A stretch of DNA of 64,000 nucleotides from UBA2108 sp002713215 (GTDB lineage Bacteria; Bacteroidota; Bacteroidia; Flavobacteriales_G; Salibacteraceae), in the NCBI GenBank assembly GCA_937891015.1, contig CALAPY010000073.1, positions 1 through 64,000 on the forward strand, in the 5' to 3' direction. Shown in pieces: positions 41,364-49,694 of this stretch. The position numbers and the translations under genes are program-made. Below the pieces are notes generated by a model that saw nothing but the letters and a program-made list of their open reading frames with translations, did not search any database and was not told where the DNA came from. Positions within the stretch are counted from its first letter, which is position 1. The number at the start of each line of letters is the position of its first letter.

Positions 41364-41371
41364 CAAATATA
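41364..41371 (-). promoter_or_regulatory. -7 element of the CtpA-DUF1573 operon
   Basis: TATATTTG on the minus strand fits TAnnTTTG, 21 nt before the ATG at 41342. Confidence 0.45.
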
Positions 41372-41492
41372 GCAAGCTTTGAAACCGACTGTTTATAGGC
41401 CAATCATCAAATTGTAAATAGTGTTAAGCAGTTTATAAAGAGCCATAAGTGTGTTTGCACAAAGGTTATTTTCGCTTGCGAAAAATTCAGTT

Positions 41493-43001
41493 ATGGTAAG
41501 AGGTATTTTCATTGCGGTTATTTCTGTATTCTTTCTCAATACACAGGCTCAAACCACCAAAAAAGTCCTTTTCTTAGGTAACAGCTACACTTATGTAAAC
41601 GACCTTCCTAAAATGGTGGCAGATTTGGCTAAAAGCCTGGGAGATACAGTTATTTATAGTTCAATTACTCCAGGAGGACAACGATTAAGTGGTCATGCAG
41701 GAAGTTCAGCTACCTATACGCGGTTCAAACAAAATACATGGGATTACATTGTTCTTCAGGATCAGAGTCAATTGCCCTCATTTCCCATATCACAGGTTCG
41801 AAAGGATGTTTTTCCTTACGCCAAACAACTGTGTGATAGTATTCATGCTTTGCCGGGGTGTGCTAAACCGGTATTTTTCATGACCTGGGGCCGGGAAAAT
41901 GGAGATCAGCAAAACTGTAAGTTTTATAGTCCGCTTTGTACCTATGAAGGAATGCAATTGGAGCTTAGGAAGAATTATCTCACCATGGCTAACACAAACA
42001 ATGCTTTTGCCAGTCCCGTGGGTATGGTATGGAGGGATGTGAGAAAGCGATGGCCCACCATCGATCTTTATAACCCCGATGGAAGCCATCCTGCCAAACA
42101 GGGTAGCTATGTAGCAGCATGTACTTTTTATGCCGTGTTTTTCGGTAAATCCCCGGTTGGAGCCTCCTACAAAGCAGGGTTGGCAGCGTCACAGGCCGAC
42201 AGCATTCAAAAATCTGCTGCGGCCATTGTATTTGACAGCCTGAAGACCTGGAACATTAAATACGATACCCTAAAGCCAAGTTTTACCTATACGGTAAAGA
42301 ATGATACAGTAACGTTTACCTATACCGGTTCTTTGGTTAAAAACCTGCACTGGGATTTTGGTGATGGAAACACAAGCAGTGCTACTTCGCCTACCCATAT
42401 CTATGGTGTTTCAGATACTTTTGAAGTGGTATTAACGGTGGATAATAAATGCCTGACTGCCAATACTATGGTAAGAATAGTGGTCAACACAAAACGACCA
42501 AGTGTAAGGGCCGATTTCAATACAACGTTAATGTATGATACGGTTGAGTTTCAATATTCGGGAACGCTGGCTGATTCGGTTAAATGGGATTTTGGCAATG
42601 GAAAAACCGATACAGGTTTTGTGGTGACGTATATCTATGGAGTTGCGGATACCTTTCTTGCTTCTGTAAAAGCTTTTTACCAGGGAGCAGAGGATTCTTT
42701 AAGTAAATCGGTGATCACTACATTGTATGAAAGTAATGTAAGCGTACAGGGGAATATGAACTTATCGGAATTTGATTTGTCTATATTTCCAAATCCTGTA
42801 GAGAACAAAATCGGAATAAAAAGTGAAGAGAACATGATAAGCATAGAGATTCTGGATTTGAACGGAAGAATGCTTAAAAGATACGAGAAGATAGAAAGTG
42901 ACAGTTATCAAATCAATTCCGGATTTTTAAATTCAGGAACTTATATTGTTCAGGTAGAAACTGAAAATCAGCGAATTACAAGGAGGATAATTAAAAAATA
43001 A
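41493..43001 (+). CDS. Secreted SGNH-hydrolase-like protein with PKD domains and type A T9SS domain
   Basis: A 502-residue exported protein. The signal peptide (MVRGIFIAVISVFFLNTQAQ) is followed by an SGNH/GDSL-like esterase domain: KVLFLGNSYTYVNDLP holds block I with the nucleophile Ser, IVLQDQSQLPSF is block II-like, and YNPDGSHPAKQGSYVAACTFYAVFFG gives a D-x-x-H triad end. Two PKD-like domains (LHWDFGDGN, VKWDFGNGK) come next and a type A T9SS C-terminus (IFPNPVENKIGI, LDLNGRMLKRY, FLNSGTYIVQVE). It probably deacylates an extracellular glycan or lipid; the substrate is unknown. The ATG at 41493 is chosen over the GTG at 41451 because it begins the signal peptide and follows a -7-like TATTTTCG. 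Confidence 0.82.
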   Translation: MVRGIFIAVISVFFLNTQAQTTKKVLFLGNSYTYVNDLPKMVADLAKSLGDTVIYSSITPGGQRLSGHAGSSATYTRFKQNTWDYIVLQDQSQLPSFPISQVRKDVFPYAKQLCDSIHALPGCAKPVFFMTWGRENGDQQNCKFYSPLCTYEGMQLELRKNYLTMANTNNAFASPVGMVWRDVRKRWPTIDLYNPDGSHPAKQGSYVAACTFYAVFFGKSPVGASYKAGLAASQADSIQKSAAAIVFDSLKTWNIKYDTLKPSFTYTVKNDTVTFTYTGSLVKNLHWDFGDGNTSSATSPTHIYGVSDTFEVVLTVDNKCLTANTMVRIVVNTKRPSVRADFNTTLMYDTVEFQYSGTLADSVKWDFGNGKTDTGFVVTYIYGVADTFLASVKAFYQGAEDSLSKSVITTLYESNVSVQGNMNLSEFDLSIFPNPVENKIGIKSEENMISIEILDLNGRMLKRYEKIESDSYQINSGFLNSGTYIVQVETENQRITRRIIKK

Positions 43002-43094
43002 ATTCAAATATCAGACGTTAAACTGCAAGTTACTTCTTTGGCATTGTAATTGCTCCGGGCGCGACTTTTATGACATCCAAAATCGAAAAAATTA

Positions 43095-45443
43095 ATGAGA
43101 ATACTACTAGCGGTCTTTATGGGAGTCGCTTCCATTTTCGCAACACCTGAGTTGCTTAAAGGCCAAAACGAAAAGGTAACCTTAAGCGGTCAGTTAAGGG
43201 ATAAGGAAACCGGTGAGGATTTAGTCGGGGCTACAGTTTACATAAAGGAATTGAGCATTGGGGTAGCAGCCAATATCTATGGCTTTTATTCATTAACCGT
43301 TCCCAAAGGCACATACGATGTAACCTTCTCCTACATAGGGTATGTAACAACAACACAGTCTGTCGAGTTACAACAAAACGTAACGTTAAACATGGAACTG
43401 GGAGCCAATATGACTCAGCTTGAAGAAGTGGAAATTGTTGGTGAAGCGGAAAATAAAAACGTAGAAACCGTAAGAATGAGTACGGTTAACCTGAAAATGG
43501 AGAACATTAAGAAAATTCCGGCTTTGATGGGAGAGGTTGATGTTCTTCGTGTGGTTCAATTGCTTCCCGGAGTTCAAAGTGGAGGAGAAGGTTCTACCGG
43601 ATTCTTTGTAAGGGGTGGAGGTATAGACCAAAACTTAATTCTGTTGGATGAGGCACCCGTTTATAACCCGGCCCACCTTTTTGGCTTTTTCTCGGTGTTT
43701 AATCAGGACGCTATTAAATCAGCCGATTTGTATAAGGGCGGAATACCCGCCAGGTATGGAGGCAGATTGAGTTCGGTATTGGATGTTCGAATGAATGATG
43801 GGAACTCCAAAAAACTAAATGTAAAAGGTGGGATTGGAATTCTCGCCAGTCGGTTAACCATAGAAGGGCCTATAGTAAAAGACAAGGTTTCCTTTATTGT
43901 TTCCGGACGAAGAACCTATGCCGATTTGTTTTTAAAATTACTTCCGAAGGATGATATTAGGAGCCAATCCAAGCTCTATTTCTATGATTTGAATGGTAAG
44001 GTTAACTGGAGAATTAATGATAAAAACCGGGTATACGTTTCGGGTTATTTCGGTAGAGATGTAATGGGAGCCGGCGATCAGTTCAACATTGGCTGGGGAA
44101 ATACCACCCTTACTACCCGTTGGAATCATATATTCAATAAAAAAATCTTCTCGAACCTTTCTTTCGTTTACTCCAATTTCGATTACAGCCTGGGTGTTCC
44201 TTCCGGACCTAACGAATTTATCTGGAAGAGTAGTATCATAGATTACTCGTTGAAAAACGATTACACCTATTATTTTAATCCTAAAAACACCATTGAGTTT
44301 GGGTTTATAAGTACTTACCACAACTTTAAGCCCGCTGAGGTAACTCCCGGGCCTGAAAATGATGGATTTAACAGCATTAAATACTTCGATCGTCATACCT
44401 GGGAAAACGGAGTTTACTTGTCCAATAACCAGCGCATAGGATCGCGCTTAACGGCTGAATATGGCCTTCGCTTTACCTCCTTCTCCAACATAGGAAAGGA
44501 TACGGTTTACACCTACGACGACAACTACGACCGCACCGGGTACGAAGCTTACGACAAGGGAGATATCTACAATACGTTTACCGGCTGGGAGCCACGACTT
44601 GGATTGAAGTATTCGTTGAACGACGAAAGCTCCATCAAGGCCTCGTACAACAGAATGTATCAGTACCTGCATTTAGCAACTAATTCTACAGGTGGTGCGC
44701 CACTGGATATTTGGATGCCAAGTAGCAAGAACCTAAAACCGGGAATAGCCGACCAGGTTGCACTGGGGTATTTTAGAAATTTTAAAAACAACACTTTCGA
44801 AACTTCGGTTGAGGGATATTATAAGTGGATGCAAAACCAGGTGGATTTTGCCGATAACTCCCAGATTCTGCTTAACAAATACCTCGATGGCGATATTCGA
44901 CAAGGAAAAGGGTGGGCTTACGGTGCTGAGTTCTTCGTAAGGAAGCAGAAAGGTAAAATGACCGGTTGGGTCTCTTATACCTTATCCTGGTCTTACCGTA
45001 AGATTGATGATATAAACGGTGGCAAGAAGTTCTTTTCGCCAGCACATAGAAACAACAACCTGGCAATTGTATTCAGTTATGCTTTAAACGAGAAGCTCGA
45101 TGTTTCTGCAAACTGGGTGTACAATTCCGGAGCACCGATAACCACACCCACCGGAAGGTTTGAATACGGTGGACAGATTAATCCTACTTATGCGGATAGA
45201 AATACGGCAAAAATGCCCGACTACCACCGATTGGATGTTGGTTTAGATTGGAAGCTGGGTAAAAACAGAGAATCAAAAAAATTCAACCACTCCTTAAACT
45301 TCTCGGTTTACAATTTGTATGGGCGTAAAAATGCTTACGCGATCAACTTTGTAGAAGACAAAGAAACCGGATTGGCTGTAGCCGAAAAAACCTACTTATT
45401 TAGTGTATTACCTTCAATTACTTGGAACTTTAGCTGGAAATAA
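43095..45443 (+). CDS. TonB-dependent outer-membrane receptor with carboxypeptidase-like N-domain
   Basis: A 782-residue outer-membrane importer energised by TonB. Order of domains: signal peptide, CarboxypepD_reg-like beta-sandwich (VTLSGQLRDKETGEDLVGATVYIKE, about 26-110), plug (MGEVDVLRVVQLLPGVQSGGEGSTGFFVRGGGIDQNLILLDEAPVYNP), then a 22-strand barrel ending in Trp-Lys. The TonB box is not clear. It belongs to the group that pairs with DUF4249 lipoproteins, here 2 nt downstream. Neither is linked to a glycan-degradation locus, so the ligand could be a siderophore, peptide or other nutrient. Confidence 0.92.
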   Translation: MRILLAVFMGVASIFATPELLKGQNEKVTLSGQLRDKETGEDLVGATVYIKELSIGVAANIYGFYSLTVPKGTYDVTFSYIGYVTTTQSVELQQNVTLNMELGANMTQLEEVEIVGEAENKNVETVRMSTVNLKMENIKKIPALMGEVDVLRVVQLLPGVQSGGEGSTGFFVRGGGIDQNLILLDEAPVYNPAHLFGFFSVFNQDAIKSADLYKGGIPARYGGRLSSVLDVRMNDGNSKKLNVKGGIGILASRLTIEGPIVKDKVSFIVSGRRTYADLFLKLLPKDDIRSQSKLYFYDLNGKVNWRINDKNRVYVSGYFGRDVMGAGDQFNIGWGNTTLTTRWNHIFNKKIFSNLSFVYSNFDYSLGVPSGPNEFIWKSSIIDYSLKNDYTYYFNPKNTIEFGFISTYHNFKPAEVTPGPENDGFNSIKYFDRHTWENGVYLSNNQRIGSRLTAEYGLRFTSFSNIGKDTVYTYDDNYDRTGYEAYDKGDIYNTFTGWEPRLGLKYSLNDESSIKASYNRMYQYLHLATNSTGGAPLDIWMPSSKNLKPGIADQVALGYFRNFKNNTFETSVEGYYKWMQNQVDFADNSQILLNKYLDGDIRQGKGWAYGAEFFVRKQKGKMTGWVSYTLSWSYRKIDDINGGKKFFSPAHRNNNLAIVFSYALNEKLDVSANWVYNSGAPITTPTGRFEYGGQINPTYADRNTAKMPDYHRLDVGLDWKLGKNRESKKFNHSLNFSVYNLYGRKNAYAINFVEDKETGLAVAEKTYLFSVLPSITWNFSWK

Positions 45444-45445
45444 TT

Positions 45446-46288
45446 ATGAAAACTACATTATACATCATAGCGACTTTATTCTTATTTAGTTCGTGTACCG
45501 AAAAAATCGATTTTGAAGTCGATTCAGAGCAAACACGCCTGGTGGTTGAAGGGCAAATTACCACGTTAAAGATGAAGCACCTGGTTAAGGTTACACAATC
45601 GACCAGCTACTTCTATGAACAAGCTGCCCCGGTGGTAACCGGAGCTGCAGTCTCCATTACCGATGGAAGTTCAACGTGGGTATTAACCGAAGAAAAACCA
45701 GGTTTCTATTATACTTCAGAGACTGCCTTTCCTGCCGATAAGTCATATACGCTGAATATTGAGGCTGATGGCCAGAAATATGAAGCAACTGATTTCTTGA
45801 ACGCACCTATAACCGCTGATTCAGTAGCAGTGGTATCCAATGAAGAATGGGATTTTGAGAATAACACGAAGAAAGACTTCTATTCCATTCATTTCTTCGT
45901 TCAGGAGCCTGCAGGATTAGGCGATAATTACCTTTGGAAATATTGGCTTAAACGCCCTGATTCTGCCTGGAAGGATATGACTCCCGAGTATAGCGAATGG
46001 GTTTTTGCAACGGATGAATACGTCGATGGAAACAGCCCTGAAAAAGGCTGGGAAATGTTTTCTTATATCCCGAAGGAGGAAATGCCTAATGGAACCAAGG
46101 TAAGGGTAGAAATGTATAAGATTACAACCCTTTATTACAAGTTCCTGTATTCGGTTGGAGAGCAAACCCAGCGTACCGGGTTCTTTGACGGTCCACCGGC
46201 TAACATTACTACGAACTTGAGCAATAGGGCCCTGGGCTTCTTTTTTGCCGCAGGGGCAGATACCATTTCAACGGTAGTTCAGGAATAA
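45446..46288 (+). CDS. DUF4249 family lipoprotein
   Basis: A 280-residue lipoprotein with signal MKTTLYIIATLFLFSSC and the DUF4249 opening EKIDFEVDSEQTRLVVEGQITT, then ITDGSSTWVLTEEKPGFYYT. DUF4249 proteins usually lie immediately downstream of a TonB-dependent receptor, as here (2 nt gap), and are inferred to be its surface-exposed partner. Charged residues right after the Cys (TEKIDFE) fit surface export. The next gene begins 1 nt after its stop. Confidence 0.88.
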   Translation: MKTTLYIIATLFLFSSCTEKIDFEVDSEQTRLVVEGQITTLKMKHLVKVTQSTSYFYEQAAPVVTGAAVSITDGSSTWVLTEEKPGFYYTSETAFPADKSYTLNIEADGQKYEATDFLNAPITADSVAVVSNEEWDFENNTKKDFYSIHFFVQEPAGLGDNYLWKYWLKRPDSAWKDMTPEYSEWVFATDEYVDGNSPEKGWEMFSYIPKEEMPNGTKVRVEMYKITTLYYKFLYSVGEQTQRTGFFDGPPANITTNLSNRALGFFFAAGADTISTVVQE

Positions 46289-46289
46289 G

Positions 46290-47213
46290 ATGGGCTCCAA
46301 CGATCTTATTCCATTCAAGAACAAGGTCGTTTCGGATTTACATTGGGCGTTAACATCTCCAAACCTAATCGGGGGGCAGTATATTGAAGACACTGCCAAT
46401 CCCTGGGAATTTCTGTTTAGCGAAACCCGCTGGCAGGAAGTTATAGTATGGCTTAAGGAACTGGATGATTCCCCTTCACCGTTGATTCATTTTCTGAACA
46501 ATAAGCCTACTTCCAAAAAATTGGGCAAGTATTTCGAAAACCTGTTGTGGTTTGCTTTTGAACAGTTGGTTGAGTTTAAACAGGTTGTTCATGGCCTCCA
46601 GGTAAAAAGGAGTAAAGACAATACTATTGGAGAATTCGACTTCCTGCTTCAACGAACCGTGGACAATTCATGGATGCACATGGAGGTGGCGGTTAAGTTT
46701 TATTTGGCTACAGATGGTAAAGAAGAGCTTCGATTTATTGGACCCAATGCAAAAGACCGCCTCGATATAAAGCTTGATAGGCTGCATAAGCACCAACTTG
46801 AATTGGGTACAACCCCGGAAGGGCAGAAGAGCCTGGAACAACTGGGAATTGACCAATACCAACGCAGTTTATTGGTTAAGGGATACCTGTTTTATAACTT
46901 ACTTCATCCCGCTCGTTTCCCTCAGCCCGACTTTATTAACCCTTATTGCAATAAAGGGTGGTGGAGTTACTTTCACGAATATCCCTTTGATAAGCACAGC
47001 CATAAGTCCTTTGTGGTATTGAATAAACTGGAATGGCTTACCAAGTTTATTGGTGGCTCCGATCGGGTATTTACTTGTACGGAAATTCGGCAATTGATTG
47101 AAAACAAGAAAATAGAACTTCCGGTTTTGCTGGCCGAGGTAGAGGAGAAGGGGAGTGCCTGGGTAGAAGTTAGCCGGGGATTTTTAATCGATAGGGATTG
47201 GCCTTCTATGTAA
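46290..47213 (+). CDS. DUF1853 family protein
   Basis: A 307-residue soluble protein of the DUF1853 family, recognised from VVSDLHWALTSPNLI at the start, KLGKYFENLLWFAFEQL, and GEFDFLLQR followed by HMEVAVKFYLA. The G-E-[FL]-DF ... E-x-A-x-K arrangement is the PD-(D/E)XK pattern (D-x..-E-x-K), so a nuclease-like fold is possible; function is not established. Its 1-nt gap from the DUF4249 gene suggests cotranscription with the TonB receptor, an unusual partner for this family. Confidence 0.8.
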   Translation: MGSNDLIPFKNKVVSDLHWALTSPNLIGGQYIEDTANPWEFLFSETRWQEVIVWLKELDDSPSPLIHFLNNKPTSKKLGKYFENLLWFAFEQLVEFKQVVHGLQVKRSKDNTIGEFDFLLQRTVDNSWMHMEVAVKFYLATDGKEELRFIGPNAKDRLDIKLDRLHKHQLELGTTPEGQKSLEQLGIDQYQRSLLVKGYLFYNLLHPARFPQPDFINPYCNKGWWSYFHEYPFDKHSHKSFVVLNKLEWLTKFIGGSDRVFTCTEIRQLIENKKIELPVLLAEVEEKGSAWVEVSRGFLIDRDWPSM

Positions 47214-47294
47214 TTCCGTAGATTATATTCTACATATTAGGTAAAACATTCTTACCTTAGTGCGTAACATTAATTCTTTAATCAGACTTACGTT

Positions 47295-48470
47295 ATGAAA
47301 GCTGTTTTATCCTCTTTACTAGTCATTCTTTTTGCAAGCAGTTCAATTGCTCAAAACAATTGGTCGCTAAGCGGGAATAATATTTACAACAATAACTCGG
47401 GATTTGTCGGTATTAACCAGCAAAGCCCAACTGCTTACTTACAAATAAATACAACATTATTTGACTATGGTGGTGCGGTTGAACAAGGTGATCCTATACC
47501 TTGTTTTGCAGGAACTACAGCTTTAAAACTAATTGGTACCAGTTGGGAAGCCAACATGCCCAACGAAACTTTTATTTGTGATCCTCATCCGGGTTTTCCT
47601 AACCTGTTTGAAGGAATAATTAATTTGGGAACTTCAACCAACCAGGCCCCAAGTGGACCACCGGTTTACGTTACTAACTATACGCCCATTCGTAGAGTAA
47701 CCATTGATGCCTGGGGAAAATTGGGTATTGGAGATAACCTGGACCCAACACAGGATTTGGATGTAGCAGGAAACATAAGAATGAGAACCGGGGCACAAAA
47801 CGGATACATTGCTACCAGCGATGCCAATGGAAATATGACCTGGCAACCGGCATCGAATACCGGATATTGGCAGCCCATGACTGCTTCAACTCCCGGAACC
47901 GATCACATCAAAAATAAATTTAACGGCGAGGTTCATATTGGTAATGAAGACCATGCTTTGTTTTTTGACCCTTCCATGATTAATACCGAACATTCCATGC
48001 TCACCAAAACTGGAGATGTGGGGATGTTTTTCGGAGCAACGTCTTCTACACCCGAGCCGGGGTTGGTGATAGCGGCAAAAAATATGAATGGCAACGGATT
48101 GAATGGTATGAGAATCGATTGGAACGGCAGCGTTACCATTGGAACCAATAGCAACTACGTAATCAGCCAAACTCCTTATGAAGCCTATAAGTTAGCAGTG
48201 CATGGCAAAGTGATTGCCGAGTTGGTACGGGTAAAGCTAAAAAGCGACTGGCCCGATTTTGTTTTTATGGAAAACCACGACCTAATGACTTTATCCGAAT
48301 TGGAAAAGTTTATTGAACTCAACGGGCATTTACCCGATGTACCTAGTGCTTCAGAGGTGGAAAAAGAAGGAATTGACCTGGGAGAAAAGAATCGCGTTTT
48401 GCTTCAAAAGATTGAAGAACTAACTTTATACGTTATTGAATTAGAGAAGAGAATTGAACAATTGGATTAA
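47295..48470 (+). CDS. Secreted fibre-like repeat protein with C-terminal coiled coil
   Basis: A 391-residue exported protein (MKAVLSSLLVILFASSSIAQ). The body has the collagen/tail-fibre-like pattern common in Bacteroidota surface proteins: VGINQQSPTAYLQI, LGIGDNLDPTQDLDVAGNIRMRTGAQNGYIATSDANGNMTW, and a repeated VTIGTNSNYV. The conserved C-terminus LEKFIELNGHLPDVPSASEVEKEGIDLGEKNRVLLQKIEELTLYVIELEKRIEQ is a trimeric-looking coiled coil in the place where an intramolecular chaperone (S74-type) can occur, but the S74 motif itself is not seen. The last codons are partly repeated at 49070-49100. Confidence 0.65.
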   Translation: MKAVLSSLLVILFASSSIAQNNWSLSGNNIYNNNSGFVGINQQSPTAYLQINTTLFDYGGAVEQGDPIPCFAGTTALKLIGTSWEANMPNETFICDPHPGFPNLFEGIINLGTSTNQAPSGPPVYVTNYTPIRRVTIDAWGKLGIGDNLDPTQDLDVAGNIRMRTGAQNGYIATSDANGNMTWQPASNTGYWQPMTASTPGTDHIKNKFNGEVHIGNEDHALFFDPSMINTEHSMLTKTGDVGMFFGATSSTPEPGLVIAAKNMNGNGLNGMRIDWNGSVTIGTNSNYVISQTPYEAYKLAVHGKVIAELVRVKLKSDWPDFVFMENHDLMTLSELEKFIELNGHLPDVPSASEVEKEGIDLGEKNRVLLQKIEELTLYVIELEKRIEQLD

Positions 48471-48479
48471 ATACCGCGC

Positions 48480-49064
48480 TTGATATTGCCTTTGGGAATT
48501 CTTATTTCATCATTTGTGTGTGTTGCGCAAAACGATAGCACACACACTGAAGTAAGGAAGAAAAATGCGGTTTACTTGTCCTATGGAATTCGAACCTATG
48601 GAACTGGGATTAACTATCAAAGAAGTTTCTATTTGTCCAAAAAACAGCCGTTTGCGGTAAATATTTCTCTTGGGGTAGCCCATGTTGTGGGATATCCGGG
48701 AAAAGGAATGACCTTTCCACTTTCAATTGACCTGGCCTTTGGTAATAAGAATCAGATTTATATATCGGGTGGCTTTACTTCACAAATCAATTTTGATCCT
48801 GCCCTAAAAACGGAGGAGGAAATAAATCATTATTTGACCGATCCTAAATCTTACATATACTACGATTTTTACCCTTCCTTACCCTATGAAAATATGTTTA
48901 ATACGGGGATAGGTCATGAGAGAAGCTTTAAACATGGTTTATTTCTTAAGGCGGGAGTTTTTCTTCATTTTCAGAGGGTTCCTGCCTATGATAACCCCAA
49001 TTTAAGGTGGAAGTATGAGCCCTTTTTTGTGGCCTACGAAATTGGTGGAGGGATTAGTTTTTAG
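48480..49064 (+). CDS. Predicted outer-membrane barrel, first of a tandem duplicated pair
   Basis: About 194 residues, exported (IL-rich start LPLGILISSFVCVAQND), with strand-rich sequence typical of small outer-membrane barrels (YLSYGIRTYGTGINYQRSFY, VNISLGVAHVVGYPGKGMTFPLSIDLAFGNK). It is paralogous over its whole length to the next gene. No ATG is available: the reading frame opens right after the stop of the preceding gene (TAA at 48468-48470 in the same frame), with ATA at 48471 and TTG at 48480. I use the TTG. The N-region then has no basic residue, which makes the true start doubtful. Confidence 0.6.
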   Translation: MILPLGILISSFVCVAQNDSTHTEVRKKNAVYLSYGIRTYGTGINYQRSFYLSKKQPFAVNISLGVAHVVGYPGKGMTFPLSIDLAFGNKNQIYISGGFTSQINFDPALKTEEEINHYLTDPKSYIYYDFYPSLPYENMFNTGIGHERSFKHGLFLKAGVFLHFQRVPAYDNPNLRWKYEPFFVAYEIGGGISF

Positions 49065-49082
49065 GTATCTTAATTAGAAAAA

Positions 49083-49694
49083 TTGAACAACTGGATTAAA
49101 TATAAATTGCTATTGCTTTTAGGTATTCTTCTTTCATCTGTTGCGAGTGTTGCACAAAACGATAGCGCACAAACTGAAGTAAGGAAGAAAAATGCGGTTT
49201 ACTTGTCCTATGGACTACGAACCTTTGGAACCGGGGTTAATTATGAAAGAAGTTTTTATTTATCCGATAAGAAGCCATTTATGATAAATACTTCTCTGGG
49301 AGTAGCTCACGTATTTGGATACTTTGGAAGAGGAATGACCTTTCCACTTTCTGTTGATTTAGCTTATGGCAATAAGAATCGGGTTTATATATCCGGTGGT
49401 ATTGTGTTTCAAGTCAATTTTGATCCGCAATTAAAAACCGAAGAGGAAATAAATCACTACTTAACCGATCCCGATTCTTATAAATACGATGAAATTCCAC
49501 CTTCATTACCCTATGAAAATATGTTTAATACGGGTGTTGGTTACGAAAGAAGATTTAAGTATGGTCTTTTTATTAAAGGGGGCTTTTTTCTTCGATATAG
49601 AAGAGTGCCGGCTTATAATAACCCTAATTTAAAATGGAGATATGAGTTATTTTATATTGGTTATGATTTTGGTTTCGGAATAAAGATTAAATGA
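49083..49694 (+). CDS. Predicted outer-membrane barrel, second of a tandem duplicated pair
   Basis: 203 residues, paralogue of the preceding gene at high identity (VRKKNAVYLSYGLRTFGTGVNYERSFYLS; EEINHYLTDPDSYKY; SLPYENMFNTGVGYERRFK). It starts with TTG and reads MNNWIKYKLLLLLGILLSS, a good signal peptide. The DNA of this start (TTGAACAACTGGATTAAAT) is a near copy of the 3-prime end of the fibre-like gene at 48453-48471, read in a different frame. The duplication unit therefore carried the tail of the upstream gene, which now supplies a start codon. It overlaps the next gene by ATGA. Confidence 0.65.
   Translation: MNNWIKYKLLLLLGILLSSVASVAQNDSAQTEVRKKNAVYLSYGLRTFGTGVNYERSFYLSDKKPFMINTSLGVAHVFGYFGRGMTFPLSVDLAYGNKNRVYISGGIVFQVNFDPQLKTEEEINHYLTDPDSYKYDEIPPSLPYENMFNTGVGYERRFKYGLFIKGGFFLRYRRVPAYNNPNLKWRYELFYIGYDFGFGIKIK

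Noticed and set aside
48468..48480. Programmed stop-codon readthrough joining the fibre-like gene to the barrel gene
   Set aside because: The frames match across the TAA, but the downstream protein has its own signal peptide, so a fused product would place a hydrophobic segment mid-protein. Reinitiation or a rare start is simpler.
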